From an uncultured Collinsella sp. (lineage in GTDB: Bacteria > Actinomycetota > Coriobacteriia > Coriobacteriales > Coriobacteriaceae): a DNA stretch of 64,000 bases. A program made the translations under genes and the position numbers. Location of the stretch: NCBI GenBank assembly GCA_958413895.1, contig CATYVQ010000002.1, positions 62,001 through 126,000 of the forward strand, read 5' to 3'. Below, piece by piece: positions 53,721 to 62,161 of the stretch; positions within the stretch are counted from its first letter, which is position 1, and the number at the start of each line of letters is the position of its first letter. The notes under the pieces are model-generated. The model saw only the letters and a list, made by a program, of their open reading frames with translations, searched no databases and was not told where the DNA came from.

Positions 53721-55937
53721 ATGGAACAATTCTCGCAATCGGGCTCGCGCGGTCGACGCCGCACGGGCAACGAGCCGGCACCGCACGAACGCGTGAAGAG
53801 CGAACGCCGTGCCAACGAGCCGCGACGCACCGCGAGCCCCCATCGCGCTTCTGCCAACAACGCGGGCCGCACCAACACTCCCGCCGCGGAGCAGACGCCT
53901 GCTCGCCCCAAGTCCCGCTACATCCCTGCCCTCGACGGCCTGCGCACGCTTGCCGTCGTCGCGGTGGTGCTCTATCACCTCAACCTCACGTGGGCGCAGG
54001 GCGGTCTGCTCGGCGTCACGATCTTCTTTGTGCTTTCGGGCTATCTGATCACACGCCTGCTACTCAACGAAGTCGCTAAGACCGGCCGCATCGACCTCAA
54101 GAGCTTCTGGATCCGCCGCATCCGTCGCCTGGTCCCCGCCGTGGTAACCGTCGTGGTGGTGACCTGCGCGCTGTGCACTATCTTCAACCACGTGATGCTC
54201 ACCAAGATGCGCCCCGACATCCTGCCGTCGCTGCTGTTCTTCAACAACTGGTGGCAGATTGCCCAAAACGTCTCGTACTTCAACGCTTTGGGCGACCCCT
54301 CGCCGCTTACACACTTTTGGTCGCTCGCTATCGAGGAGCAGTTCTACCTGGTTTGGCCCCCGCTGCTGCTTGCCATGGTATCCATGCACATGAGCAAGCC
54401 CAAAACGCGCCGCGTGGTTCTGGGTCTGGCTGCCGTTTCCGCCATCGCCATGATGGTGCTCTATAACCCTGCCGCCGACCCCAGCCGCGTGTACTACGGC
54501 ACCGACACCCGCGTCTTCTCGCTGCTGTTGGGTGCCTGGATGGCCTTTATCCCCGATCGCGACTTGGCACCCGTACGTCTCGCTCATCGCCTGGGGCTCG
54601 ACCGCCTGGTCGGGGCCGCCAAGCACGGCAAGGACGCCGAGGGCAAGCCTGGCGAGAAGGCCGACGAATCAGCCGAGACCGCCCCGGCGCAGCCGAGCGC
54701 CCTCGTGCGCTTTTGGTCCTCGCCCGCATCCATCGATGTGTTGGGCGTCGTGGGTCTGGTTGGCCTTGCCGCCATGGTCGCGCTCACCAACGGCTACACC
54801 GCGTTCCAGTATCGCGGCGGCACGCTGCTGTGCTCGATCCTCACGCTCATGGTCATCGCGGCCTGCGTGCAGCCCCAGGGCATGGTCGCGCGCGCCCTTG
54901 CCGCCGAACCGCTCGTGTGGGTTGGCAAGCGCTCGTACAGCATCTACCTGTGGCACTATCCGCTGCTGTTGCTCATGAACCCGGTCGCCAACATTAACGA
55001 CACGCCCTGGTGGCAGTATATCTTGCAGGTACTTGTGGTGGTCGCCGTGGCAGAGTGCTGCTATCGCTTTATCGAGACGCCATTTAGAAAGGGCGCCTTT
55101 GGGCGCACCGTATCCGAGTTCCGCGACGGCACCGCCACGCCCGCCAACTGGGTACGCGCGCATGTCCCTGTCTGCGCAGCCTGCGCTGTCGTACTGGTCG
55201 TTGCACTGGGCGGTCTGATCTTTGTGCCAGAGACCTCCGCACTGAGTGGTGAGGGCGCCGAGGTTCTGAACAAGGAAGCCAAAAACACCGCACCCAAAGA
55301 CCAGCAAGCGGCCGACAACACCGACAAGGACAACGACGGCTTCCCCGATGGCTCCTACGACCTGTTGATGATCGGTGACTCCGTGTCGCTGCGTGCCGTG
55401 GACGCCTTTGACGGTGTGTTCCCGCACAGCCATATCGATGCCGAAAAGGGCCGCCAGTTTGATGCGGGCCGCGCGACATTTGAGGGCTATATCCAGCAGA
55501 ACCTTGCCGGCAAGATCGTGGTCTTTGCCCTGGGCACCAACGGCTTGGTAACCGACGACCAGATCGACGCCATCATGGCCGATGCAGGAGATAAGCGTAT
55601 TGTGGCGTTTGTGAACACGCGCAGCCCGCAGCCGTGGGTTGGCTCTACCAATCAGGCCATCGCCAACGCCGCTACGCGCTACAAGAACGTGCACGTTATC
55701 GACTGGTACGGATACAGTGCCAACCGCAACGATCTGTTCGATGGCGACGGCACGCACCTTTCGAACACGGGTGTGACCGAGTACCTTAAGCTCATCCACG
55801 ATGCCGTCAAGAAGGACCTGCCCGTGCATCCCGAGGATCACGTTAATGATCCGCAGCCGGCAGCCGTCAAGTCTGCCACCGACGCGCTCGTCAATGCGCT
55901 CGCTCTCAAGCCGCACAAGCTGGGCACCGACAAGTAA
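53721..55937 (+). CDS. OafA/YrhL-type acyltransferase with C-terminal SGNH-like domain
   Basis: 738 residues. An N-terminal basic, disordered tail (about 65) precedes the acyltransferase-3 membrane domain (about 70-440, ALDGLRTLAVVAVVLYHLN, IFFVLSGYLITRLLLNE, FWSLAIEEQFYLVWP) with about ten helices, then an extracytoplasmic domain (about 500-700) with MIGDSVSLRA, GDGTHLSNTGVTEYL, matching SGNH catalytic Ser and Asp-x-x-His blocks. Such proteins O-acetylate peptidoglycan or surface polymers. A terminator-like hairpin follows. The ribosome binding site before ATG 53721 is weak. Confidence 0.9.
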   Translation: MEQFSQSGSRGRRRTGNEPAPHERVKSERRANEPRRTASPHRASANNAGRTNTPAAEQTPARPKSRYIPALDGLRTLAVVAVVLYHLNLTWAQGGLLGVTIFFVLSGYLITRLLLNEVAKTGRIDLKSFWIRRIRRLVPAVVTVVVVTCALCTIFNHVMLTKMRPDILPSLLFFNNWWQIAQNVSYFNALGDPSPLTHFWSLAIEEQFYLVWPPLLLAMVSMHMSKPKTRRVVLGLAAVSAIAMMVLYNPAADPSRVYYGTDTRVFSLLLGAWMAFIPDRDLAPVRLAHRLGLDRLVGAAKHGKDAEGKPGEKADESAETAPAQPSALVRFWSSPASIDVLGVVGLVGLAAMVALTNGYTAFQYRGGTLLCSILTLMVIAACVQPQGMVARALAAEPLVWVGKRSYSIYLWHYPLLLLMNPVANINDTPWWQYILQVLVVVAVAECCYRFIETPFRKGAFGRTVSEFRDGTATPANWVRAHVPVCAACAVVLVVALGGLIFVPETSALSGEGAEVLNKEAKNTAPKDQQAADNTDKDNDGFPDGSYDLLMIGDSVSLRAVDAFDGVFPHSHIDAEKGRQFDAGRATFEGYIQQNLAGKIVVFALGTNGLVTDDQIDAIMADAGDKRIVAFVNTRSPQPWVGSTNQAIANAATRYKNVHVIDWYGYSANRNDLFDGDGTHLSNTGVTEYLKLIHDAVKKDLPVHPEDHVNDPQPAAVKSATDALVNALALKPHKLGTDK

Positions 55938-55965
55938 CCCACAGCACAAACTTCCCACATCCGGA

Positions 55966-55996
55966 AGGGGGCGTCTGCCACGGCAGACGCCCCCTC
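55966..55996 (+). terminator. Hairpin after the acyltransferase gene
   Basis: GGGGGCGTCTGCC pairs with GGCAGACGCCCCC around ACG; no strong T run follows. Confidence 0.6.
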
Positions 55997-56178
55997 CGGC
56001 AGTTAGGGACGTTCCTTATGTGCCGGCACCTAGGGACACTCCTGACACAGCCGAGGAACACCCTCCTTGCGACCGAATTCTGGGCGCCTCGCCACCCCGA
56101 GCGTTGTTTCCAAGCCCCACACCCGCAGCAAACAACCCAAAATCACTCTTTTCGAGCCGCTTCCAAGAGGCTGTGGTC

Positions 56179-56396
56179 AAAAAAGGGCAAATATGAGTAC
56201 TGTTACCATTTTAGTAGCAGGCAAAACCACCCAAAATGACGTCCGAGCTACCCCTACAACCCCCTAAAGCAGCCAACCTGACTGGTTTAAGGCGTATTGG
56301 AGCCAATTTTAACGGACATACTAAAGGCTATGTTCATTATCTTTTAGGATGTAAATGCTATTCACTTAGCAACAGTACTCATATTTGGCATTTTTT
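56179..56396. repeat. MITE-like element with 28-bp terminal inverted repeats
   Basis: The ends AAAAAAGGGCAAATATGAGT and, reversed, AAAAAATGCCAAATATGAGT, continue as ACTGTTAC and ACTGTTGC: 28 bp with three mismatches. The 218-bp element is AT-richer than its surroundings, lies between two convergent genes, and holds no gene beyond a chance-like ORF of 24 codons starting in the left repeat. I found no target-site duplication and no second copy in this window. Confidence 0.55.
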
Positions 56397-56431
56397 GCCC
56401 ACTGCCACATAACTAACACCCTATAGCAGAC

Positions 56432-56466
56432 AAAAACAGGCCGCAGCCCATCGCTGCGGCCTGTTC
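56432..56466 (-). terminator. Terminator of the NRAMP-type gene
   Basis: On the minus strand AACAGGCCGCAG pairs with CTGCGGCCTGTT and is followed by TTTG. Confidence 0.85.
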
Positions 56467-56482
56467 GGAAGCAAAAGAGGCG

Positions 56483-57745
56483 TTAAGCGCTGTAGCCCAT
56501 CGCTTGCAGCACAAACATGACGACCGTGAGCACCGTAATCACACCGATAGTCGCCCAAGTGAGCACATTCCACACGCGGCCGTTGCGGTTAGTGCCCATA
56601 ATGTGACGGTCAGCGGCAATAACCACCTGGAACACCAGAACCACGGGCAGTAGCACGCCATTGATGACCTGCGAGGTCATCATAATCTGGAACAGATCGA
56701 CGCCGGGCATAAGCACCAGCACGGCAGAGATACCGATGATGGCCGTAATGATGCCGCGATAGACCGGGGCCTCGTCCCAGCTGCGGTCGGCACCGCGCTC
56801 CCATCCAAATGCCTCACAGATAGCGCTCGACGTAACGCCCGGCAGCACGCAGGCGGCCAAGAAGCTCGCCGCGACCAGGCCCGAGGCAAACAGCACCGTG
56901 GACCACTGACCCGCAATAGGCTCCAGCGCGCGGGCAGCATCAGCGGCATCGCTAATCTGAATACCCGCCGGGAACAACACCGTACCGGTCGTGATGATAA
57001 TAAAGCCGGCAATGACATCGGCGGCAAGCGAGCCGCTCACGGTATCGATGCGCTGCAGCACGATATCGTCCTCGCCCGCGTTCTTATCGACCACGTTGTT
57101 CTGCGCCAAGAAGATCATCCACGGCGCGATGGTGGTACCGATCGTTGCGACCACGAGCGACACGTAGCTGGGGTCATTTTGAATGTTAGGCACGACCAGG
57201 TCGACCGCGACCTCGCCCCAGTTGGGGCCAGCCATAAATGCAGCGACGATATAGGTCACGAACACGCAGCTCACCAGCAGCAGAATCTTCTCGATGCGCT
57301 GGAAACTACCCGACATGGTAAGCATCCACACCAGCAGCGCCACCAACGGCACCGAGATGCTCGCCGGCACGCCAAAGAGAGCAAGGCCGCTGGCGATGCC
57401 CGCAAACTCCGAAATGGTCACAGCCGTGTTGGCGATCAACAGCGCCGCCATAGCAAGTACACTCTTGCGCACGCCAAAGCGCTCGCGAATGAGCGATGCC
57501 AGGCCCTTGCCCGTGACGCAGCCGCAGCGCGCCGCGGTCTCCTGCGTCACGATGAGCAGCACAGTCATGACGGGAAGCATCCAGAGCATCTTATAGCCAT
57601 AGCTGGCGCCCGCGCTGGAATACGTTGCAATGCCGCCGGCGTCATTGCCCGAAAGCGCCGCCAGCAGACCGGGACCCATAGCGCCAAAGATGGCCGCGAT
57701 GGTCAACTTTTGCTTGGTGCCCGACTTTTGCTTGGTATTTTGCAC
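56483..57745 (-). CDS. NRAMP-related transporter, probable Mg2+ type (NRMT-like)
   Basis: 420 residues with about eleven membrane helices. In classic NRAMP the metal site is DPGN in TM1 and MPH in TM6. Here TM1 reads GLLAALSGNDAGGIATYSS (Asp-Ala-Gly-Gly at 35-38) and TM6 reads GTTIAPWMIF, so Asn, Met and His are replaced. Loss of the Met is a hallmark of NRAMP-related magnesium transporters, described, as I recall, from Eggerthella lenta, also a Coriobacteriia member. GTG 57745 is preceded by AGGTGG that overlaps the stop of the MgtE_N/CBS gene, so the two proteins are translationally coupled. Confidence 0.82.
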   Translation of the reverse strand: MQNTKQKSGTKQKLTIAAIFGAMGPGLLAALSGNDAGGIATYSSAGASYGYKMLWMLPVMTVLLIVTQETAARCGCVTGKGLASLIRERFGVRKSVLAMAALLIANTAVTISEFAGIASGLALFGVPASISVPLVALLVWMLTMSGSFQRIEKILLLVSCVFVTYIVAAFMAGPNWGEVAVDLVVPNIQNDPSYVSLVVATIGTTIAPWMIFLAQNNVVDKNAGEDDIVLQRIDTVSGSLAADVIAGFIIITTGTVLFPAGIQISDAADAARALEPIAGQWSTVLFASGLVAASFLAACVLPGVTSSAICEAFGWERGADRSWDEAPVYRGIITAIIGISAVLVLMPGVDLFQIMMTSQVINGVLLPVVLVFQVVIAADRHIMGTNRNGRVWNVLTWATIGVITVLTVVMFVLQAMGYSA

Positions 57746-57753
57746 GCGACCAC

Positions 57754-59598
57754 CTAACCAATGACCGACATGGTGAGCAGCACCGCAGCGGCGCAGTACG
57801 CTACGCACGAGATCATGACGGCAATAACGTTCATGGCGGTGCCCGACGTGTTGAGGTCATGCTCGTCACGCCAGAACAGCACCATCAGGTAAATCACGGC
57901 GCTCATGTTGCCAACCAGGCAAATGATGGCAGCGATATTAAAGCACCCGGTAAAGAGTTGCTCCTCAAACATGGGCGCATCGGGGAACGCAGCGGTGCGC
58001 ACCAGCTGGGCGCACAGGTAGGTCACGAGCGACAGAATCAGGCCCATGCCCGTGCTCTGGAAGAAAAATCCCAAATACGGCTTGGGCTCATCGTCATGGC
58101 CGTCGTACTCCAGGAAGTAGTTCTTGACGAACGACACCATACGCGAGGCAGCCAGCAACACGAGCGGCATGGCGCACATGGGGAACACCACCAGATGCGC
58201 GGAGCCCAGCGCCGTCCCCAGCACTGTTGCCATGATGCACGAGGCAATGCCCCACACGACAACCCAGTACTGGCGATGCACAAACCAGCTGAGCACATTC
58301 GTCGAGTCGTCGGACGCGCTATCGCCCGAGCCGACGCCTGCGATCTGCAGGTCCTCCTGGTGCTCCTCGGCGATAACGTCCATGGCGTCATCAAAGGTCA
58401 CGATACCCAAGATGTGACGATTCTCGTCGCAAACGGGGATGGCGACCAGGTCGTACTTGGTCATCTCGTCCGTCACGTCTTCCTGGTCCTCGTCGGGCGA
58501 CACGTAGACCAGGTCGCGATAGGCGAGCTGGCCCAGCGTGGCATCGCGGTTGGCCACGATCAACGTGCGCAGCGAGAGCACGCCGGTGAGCATGCCGCTC
58601 GGATCCTCGGTATAGACGTAATAGACACTCTCGAAGTCCTCATCGAGTTTGCGAATCGCCTCGATGGCATCGCCGACCGTCGCCGTGGCGGGCAGCGAGA
58701 CAAACTCCGAGGTCATGATGCGGCCGGCGGTGTTGTCCTCATAGCCCAGCAGGTTACGAATCGCCTTCTCCTCCTTGACGCCCATCAGGCGCAGGAGCTT
58801 CTCGGCCTTCTCGTAATCGAGCTCGTCGATCAGGTCGGCGGCGTCGTCCGGGTCCATCATGGCCAGCATCGACGATGCGTCCGTGTCGGACAGGCCCTCG
58901 AGCATCTCGGTCATAAGCTCGTCGTCATCGAACTCCGAGATGGCCTCGGCGGCCTGGGCAGTATCGAGCTGTGCAAACACCTGCGCACGCAGGCGCGGGT
59001 CGAGCTGCTCGATAATGTCGGCGATGTCGGCAGGGTGCAGCTCGCCGAGCGTCTTATGCGACACCGAGAGTTGAATGTTCTTGGTCGAGCGATCGAGCAG
59101 GTCCATGTAGGACCAAGCGATGATGTCCTCACTGAGCGGCTTGCCCAGGTGCTTCATAAAGCCTTCGACGATATGCTCGAGTGCGGGGCTGATCGCGCGT
59201 AGCAGACCGCGGGCGCCCACTTCGGCGCCCAGCAGGCGCAGCTGATTTTCGCCCGACATGGAAAACTTGATGTCGTTTACGCGCACGACTTTCATGCCCT
59301 GCGTGTCGACAATCTGCTTGTTGAGCACGTCGCGGGCAAGCAAGAGTTCGGTCGGCTGCAGGTACGAAAAACGGATTTCGGTGGCCGACGTCTTAAGGTG
59401 TACACCCGTCTCGTCGATACGGTCGACCCATTTGCGCCAGCTGATCATAAACGGCGTCTTGCCGGGACCGCGGAACGCGAGCGACGTCACGTGCGGAAAA
59501 ACTTCGCCGGTAGCAATACCAAAATCGTTCACCACGCCGAGCTTTTCTCCATCGACGTCCAAGACCGGCAATTTGAGCATCTCACTCAGATAATTCAA
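57754..59598 (-). CDS. PRC-barrel, MgtE_N and CBS domain membrane protein
   Basis: 614 residues. In order: PRC-barrel-like domain (about 5-85), linker, MgtE N-terminal superhelix (about 180-285, LGELHPADIADIIEQLDPRLRAQVF and LLDELDYEKAEKLL-like blocks), two CBS domains (about 290-420) and five C-terminal membrane helices (about 445-614). The MgtE pore signature with GGNAGTQ is missing, so the membrane part is not a standard MgtE pore. In MgtE the N and CBS domains sense Mg2+. It lies upstream of, and is coupled to, the NRMT-like gene, so it may gate or sense for it. I chose TTG 59598 (GGGGAG upstream); ATG 59580, one base after the stop of a small upstream ORF, is an alternative. Confidence 0.82.
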   Translation of the reverse strand: MNYLSEMLKLPVLDVDGEKLGVVNDFGIATGEVFPHVTSLAFRGPGKTPFMISWRKWVDRIDETGVHLKTSATEIRFSYLQPTELLLARDVLNKQIVDTQGMKVVRVNDIKFSMSGENQLRLLGAEVGARGLLRAISPALEHIVEGFMKHLGKPLSEDIIAWSYMDLLDRSTKNIQLSVSHKTLGELHPADIADIIEQLDPRLRAQVFAQLDTAQAAEAISEFDDDELMTEMLEGLSDTDASSMLAMMDPDDAADLIDELDYEKAEKLLRLMGVKEEKAIRNLLGYEDNTAGRIMTSEFVSLPATATVGDAIEAIRKLDEDFESVYYVYTEDPSGMLTGVLSLRTLIVANRDATLGQLAYRDLVYVSPDEDQEDVTDEMTKYDLVAIPVCDENRHILGIVTFDDAMDVIAEEHQEDLQIAGVGSGDSASDDSTNVLSWFVHRQYWVVVWGIASCIMATVLGTALGSAHLVVFPMCAMPLVLLAASRMVSFVKNYFLEYDGHDDEPKPYLGFFFQSTGMGLILSLVTYLCAQLVRTAAFPDAPMFEEQLFTGCFNIAAIICLVGNMSAVIYLMVLFWRDEHDLNTSGTAMNVIAVMISCVAYCAAAVLLTMSVIG

Positions 59599-59614
59599 TG
59601 GTGCTCCCCATCAT
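59582..59614 (-). CDS. Possible 10-codon upstream ORF overlapping the MgtE_N/CBS gene start
   Basis: ATG 59614 follows CCGGAGGAATA and codes for MMGSTIELSE before TGA 59584-59582. The stop lies one base before ATG 59580, an in-frame codon of the MgtE_N/CBS gene, and the frame covers its TTG start. Translational coupling or control is plausible but unproven. Confidence 0.35.
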   Translation of the reverse strand: MMGSTIELSE

Positions 59615-59620
59615 TATTCC

Positions 59621-59812
59621 TCCGGACGCGGCCGCATGTGCGACGTCCGGGGGCTTCTGGATATGTATACGCATGCGCGGGCGGCACGCCGCTCGACGCT
59701 TACACCCCGTGCATGCGCAAAAAGCACCTGCATGGGGTCATCGACTGTATGGTCGAGGTTTGGATTTCACCTGTAACCTTTCTCTTGACCCTCATTAACC
59801 GCAGTAACTATA
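59621..59812 (-). promoter_or_regulatory. Structured leader of the MgtE_N/CBS-NRMT operon
   Basis: TATAGT on the minus strand (59812-59807) could be the -10 box. Downstream, ACCCCATGCA pairs with TGCACGGGGT (59738-59704), and TCGAG at 59692-59696 (as CTCGA on plus) can pair either with 59753-59757 in an outer stem or leave that segment to pair with 59741-59745. A final hairpin CCGGACG/CGTCCGG lies near the start codon. Such mutually exclusive stems are typical of riboswitches; I cannot match it with confidence to the M-box. Confidence 0.4.
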
Positions 59813-59890
59813 GCATCAGCATCGCCCTGCGGCATCGAATTTATGCGCTGCACATTGCAGGCATACCAAACGCTGACGCATCCGTGACAT

Positions 59891-59917
59891 AGTCATTGGG
59901 GACGTTCCTAAATGACT
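59891..59917. repeat. GGGAC-core palindrome
   Basis: Arms AGTCATT and AATGACT enclose GGGGACGTTCCTA, the same family as 21355-21385 in the opposite orientation. Confidence 0.8.
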
Positions 59918-59926
59918 ACCCAATGA

Positions 59927-61333
59927 CTACTCTGTGGTGTCGTCGTCCTCGGCAAGTTGGGGGAACACGGCGTCCTTGGGCATGGTGACCTTCGTCAGCG
60001 AGGTGAGCTTTTTGCTCAGCGACGTGTCCGTCTTGACCAGGTCGCTGAGCGTCACGATCTTGTAGCCGTCGGCAATGAGGCCGTCGATAATCTGCGGCAG
60101 CGCCTCGAGTGTCTGCTCGGCGCATTCGTCTCTATCGGTGAGCAGCACGATATTGCCCGGCGTCACCGAATCGAGCACCGTCGAGACCTGTTCGTCGGCA
60201 CCGTTTAGCAGCCAGTCGCCCGAGTCGATATTCCACGAGACCACGGCGGAGACCAGGTCCATCGCATCAATCCAGTTTCGCTCGTCAAAGGCAGCGTAGG
60301 GAGCACGCAGCAGCATCGTCTTCACGCCGGTCGCCGACTTAATCGCATCGGTGCCTTTCGTGATCTGTTCGCGCACCGCCTCACGGTCCTGACCCTTGAG
60401 CGAATCGTCGCTGTAGCTGTTGGATCCGATCTCGCACCCGGCGTCGACAATCGCCTTGGCCGTGGCAGGCGAGGCCTCGGCCGCATCGCCCGAAAGGAAG
60501 AACGTCGCGGTGACGCCCTTTTCCTTGAGCACCTGCAAGATCTGTTTGGTGGCGCCGCTCGGACCCTCGTCAAACGTCAGCGCCACGTACTTTTTGTTGC
60601 CCTTGGGCGCCACGCTGGCGCACGCAACAACGCAATCGGTGGCGGGCACAACCTCGCCGCGGTCTTGCGTCTTGCCTGACCGCTCACCAACCCACACTTC
60701 GGATCGGCCCTGGACACCCCATGTCTGCACATACTCGATAGCGCCCGTGCCCTCGACCTTGAGCTTGGGCTCGATAACCGTAGCCTGAACCTCGTGCTTC
60801 TCGTAAGTGTTACGGCCATCCTTGACCGTCACCTTCTCGCCGCCCTCGAGTTCGCGGCTATCCCATTTGCCCTGCTTCACGCGCTTGCCGTCGACCTTCA
60901 CCGACAGCTTTTCGCCCCCATGGCGCTTGAGCACGCTGTCATCGACGGCTAGCAGGTCGCCTGCGTCGTAGGTGTCAGTCAAATCCTGTTCGTCGATGAG
61001 ATTCTGCAGCGTAGAGCCCACGCGCACCGCGGTCTTCTGGCCGTTGAGCTCCACGTCCACGCTGCGGTTGACGTAGCCCACGACGGCAGCGATAAACAGC
61101 ACGAGCGCGCAACCCACGGCGATCAGCGCATAGGGCAGGCGAGACGAACGACGGGGTGTGCGGCTGTTGCCGATGCGCGCGCTGCGATCGCTAAAGCCGC
61201 GGCTATGGTTGAGATACATCGCGCCGGGCTTACGGTGACGGCGGCGCTGACCGCTGGGCAGCTGCCCCAGGTCGCGGCGCGCTGTCGGATGCGCATCCGA
61301 ACGCCCGTTTAAGTTGGATCCGTTTTGGCGCAT
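59927..61333 (-). CDS. Membrane-anchored polysaccharide-deacetylase-like protein, metal site lost
   Basis: 468 residues: a basic cytoplasmic N-terminus (1-67), one membrane helix (68-89), a DUF348/G5-like extracellular part (about 92-190), and a NodB-homology domain (about 245-435). NodB motifs are recognisable but changed: motif 1 is TFDEGP (253-258) instead of TFDDGP, motif 2 is GSNSYSDD (303-310) in place of the H-x-x-x-H zinc ligands, motif 5 is LLTDRDE (397-403) where a catalytic His is usual. RAPY and DSGDW are kept. It is probably not a zinc-dependent deacetylase; binding or a different reaction is possible. GGGGGAGG precedes ATG 61333. Confidence 0.88.
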   Translation of the reverse strand: MRQNGSNLNGRSDAHPTARRDLGQLPSGQRRRHRKPGAMYLNHSRGFSDRSARIGNSRTPRRSSRLPYALIAVGCALVLFIAAVVGYVNRSVDVELNGQKTAVRVGSTLQNLIDEQDLTDTYDAGDLLAVDDSVLKRHGGEKLSVKVDGKRVKQGKWDSRELEGGEKVTVKDGRNTYEKHEVQATVIEPKLKVEGTGAIEYVQTWGVQGRSEVWVGERSGKTQDRGEVVPATDCVVACASVAPKGNKKYVALTFDEGPSGATKQILQVLKEKGVTATFFLSGDAAEASPATAKAIVDAGCEIGSNSYSDDSLKGQDREAVREQITKGTDAIKSATGVKTMLLRAPYAAFDERNWIDAMDLVSAVVSWNIDSGDWLLNGADEQVSTVLDSVTPGNIVLLTDRDECAEQTLEALPQIIDGLIADGYKIVTLSDLVKTDTSLSKKLTSLTKVTMPKDAVFPQLAEDDDTTE

Positions 61334-61353
61334 GTGCCCTCCCCCATAAACAC

Positions 61354-61386
61354 AGCAAGCCGGAGCAACAGGTCTCCGGCTTGCCT
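61354..61386 (-). terminator. Hairpin after the PRC-barrel gene
   Basis: GGCAAGCCGGAG pairs with CTCCGGCTTGC around ACCTGTTG on the minus strand. The T content after the stem is modest. Confidence 0.65.
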
Positions 61387-61405
61387 CCCATCATTTGGTA
61401 CGTCG

Positions 61406-62161
61406 CTATTTTGTAGCTTTTGACGAGCCTCCGCTCGCCTTTTGGTATTCGTCCTTGAAGGCCTTGAACATGCCGCGCGTCTTGCCGAGCTGCTTGCCCA
61501 GTGCGCGGCTGCCCTTGTCCACGGCAACCGATCCCTTGTCGTCGAGCACCTTGGCGCCCTTCTTGACCTTATCGCCCACCACGACGCTGGCCTCGGCGGC
61601 CTTGGCGGCCGCACCGCCCGAATACCCGAGGGACTTGACCTCGTCCGAGACGACCATCGCGCCGTTCTCGTAGCCGCGCAGCATCGTCGGCGGCACCTGC
61701 GTGTCACCAACCAAAACACTCGAAGCAGCACCGGCGGTCACATAGAATGCCTGCACGATGCCCGAGCCTGGCTTAAACTCAACGTCCGAGCAATAGCCCA
61801 CGACGTCGCCCGATTCCGTGCGCACGTCCATACCGACCCAGATGATGCAATCGTCCAGGTTAATGTCGAGGCGCTTGGCGGCGGCGGCATCGTAGGTGCC
61901 CTTGACGTCATCGACCGCAATGGCGCCCTCGTAGACACCAATGGCGTCGAGCGCTACGAATCGGTCGGGACGCTCGATCATGCCCGCGATATCGGACTGG
62001 CGGACCATAAAGCCGACCACGCGCGTACCGCCCGGGGTAAAGACCGGAAAGTGAATCTTTCCGAGCTTTTTAGGGCTGCGCGGTGTGCCGTCCTTTTTGG
62101 TGCGCTTGTCCTCGGTAGGCTTGCGATAGATCTTGGCGCCGACAAAATCCCCGGCGCGCAT
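61406..62161 (-). CDS. PRC-barrel domain protein
   Basis: 251 residues with two PRC-barrel-like beta domains (about 30-95 and 100-165): KLGKIHFPVFTPGGTRVVGFMVR and WVGMDVRTESGDVVGYCSDVEF. The C-terminus is Lys/Ala/Gly-rich and probably disordered. No signal peptide or membrane helix. Its ATG shares one base with the stop of the YtxH-like gene (TAATG). PRC barrels take part in RNA processing and envelope-linked complexes; the specific role here is unknown. Confidence 0.78.
   Translation of the reverse strand: MRAGDFVGAKIYRKPTEDKRTKKDGTPRSPKKLGKIHFPVFTPGGTRVVGFMVRQSDIAGMIERPDRFVALDAIGVYEGAIAVDDVKGTYDAAAAKRLDINLDDCIIWVGMDVRTESGDVVGYCSDVEFKPGSGIVQAFYVTAGAASSVLVGDTQVPPTMLRGYENGAMVVSDEVKSLGYSGGAAAKAAEASVVVGDKVKKGAKVLDDKGSVAVDKGSRALGKQLGKTRGMFKAFKDEYQKASGGSSKATK

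Noticed and set aside
56194..56268. 24-codon ORF starting MSTVTILVAG in the MITE-like element
   Set aside because: It begins inside the terminal inverted repeat and has no ribosome binding site; more likely a by-product of the repeat than a gene.
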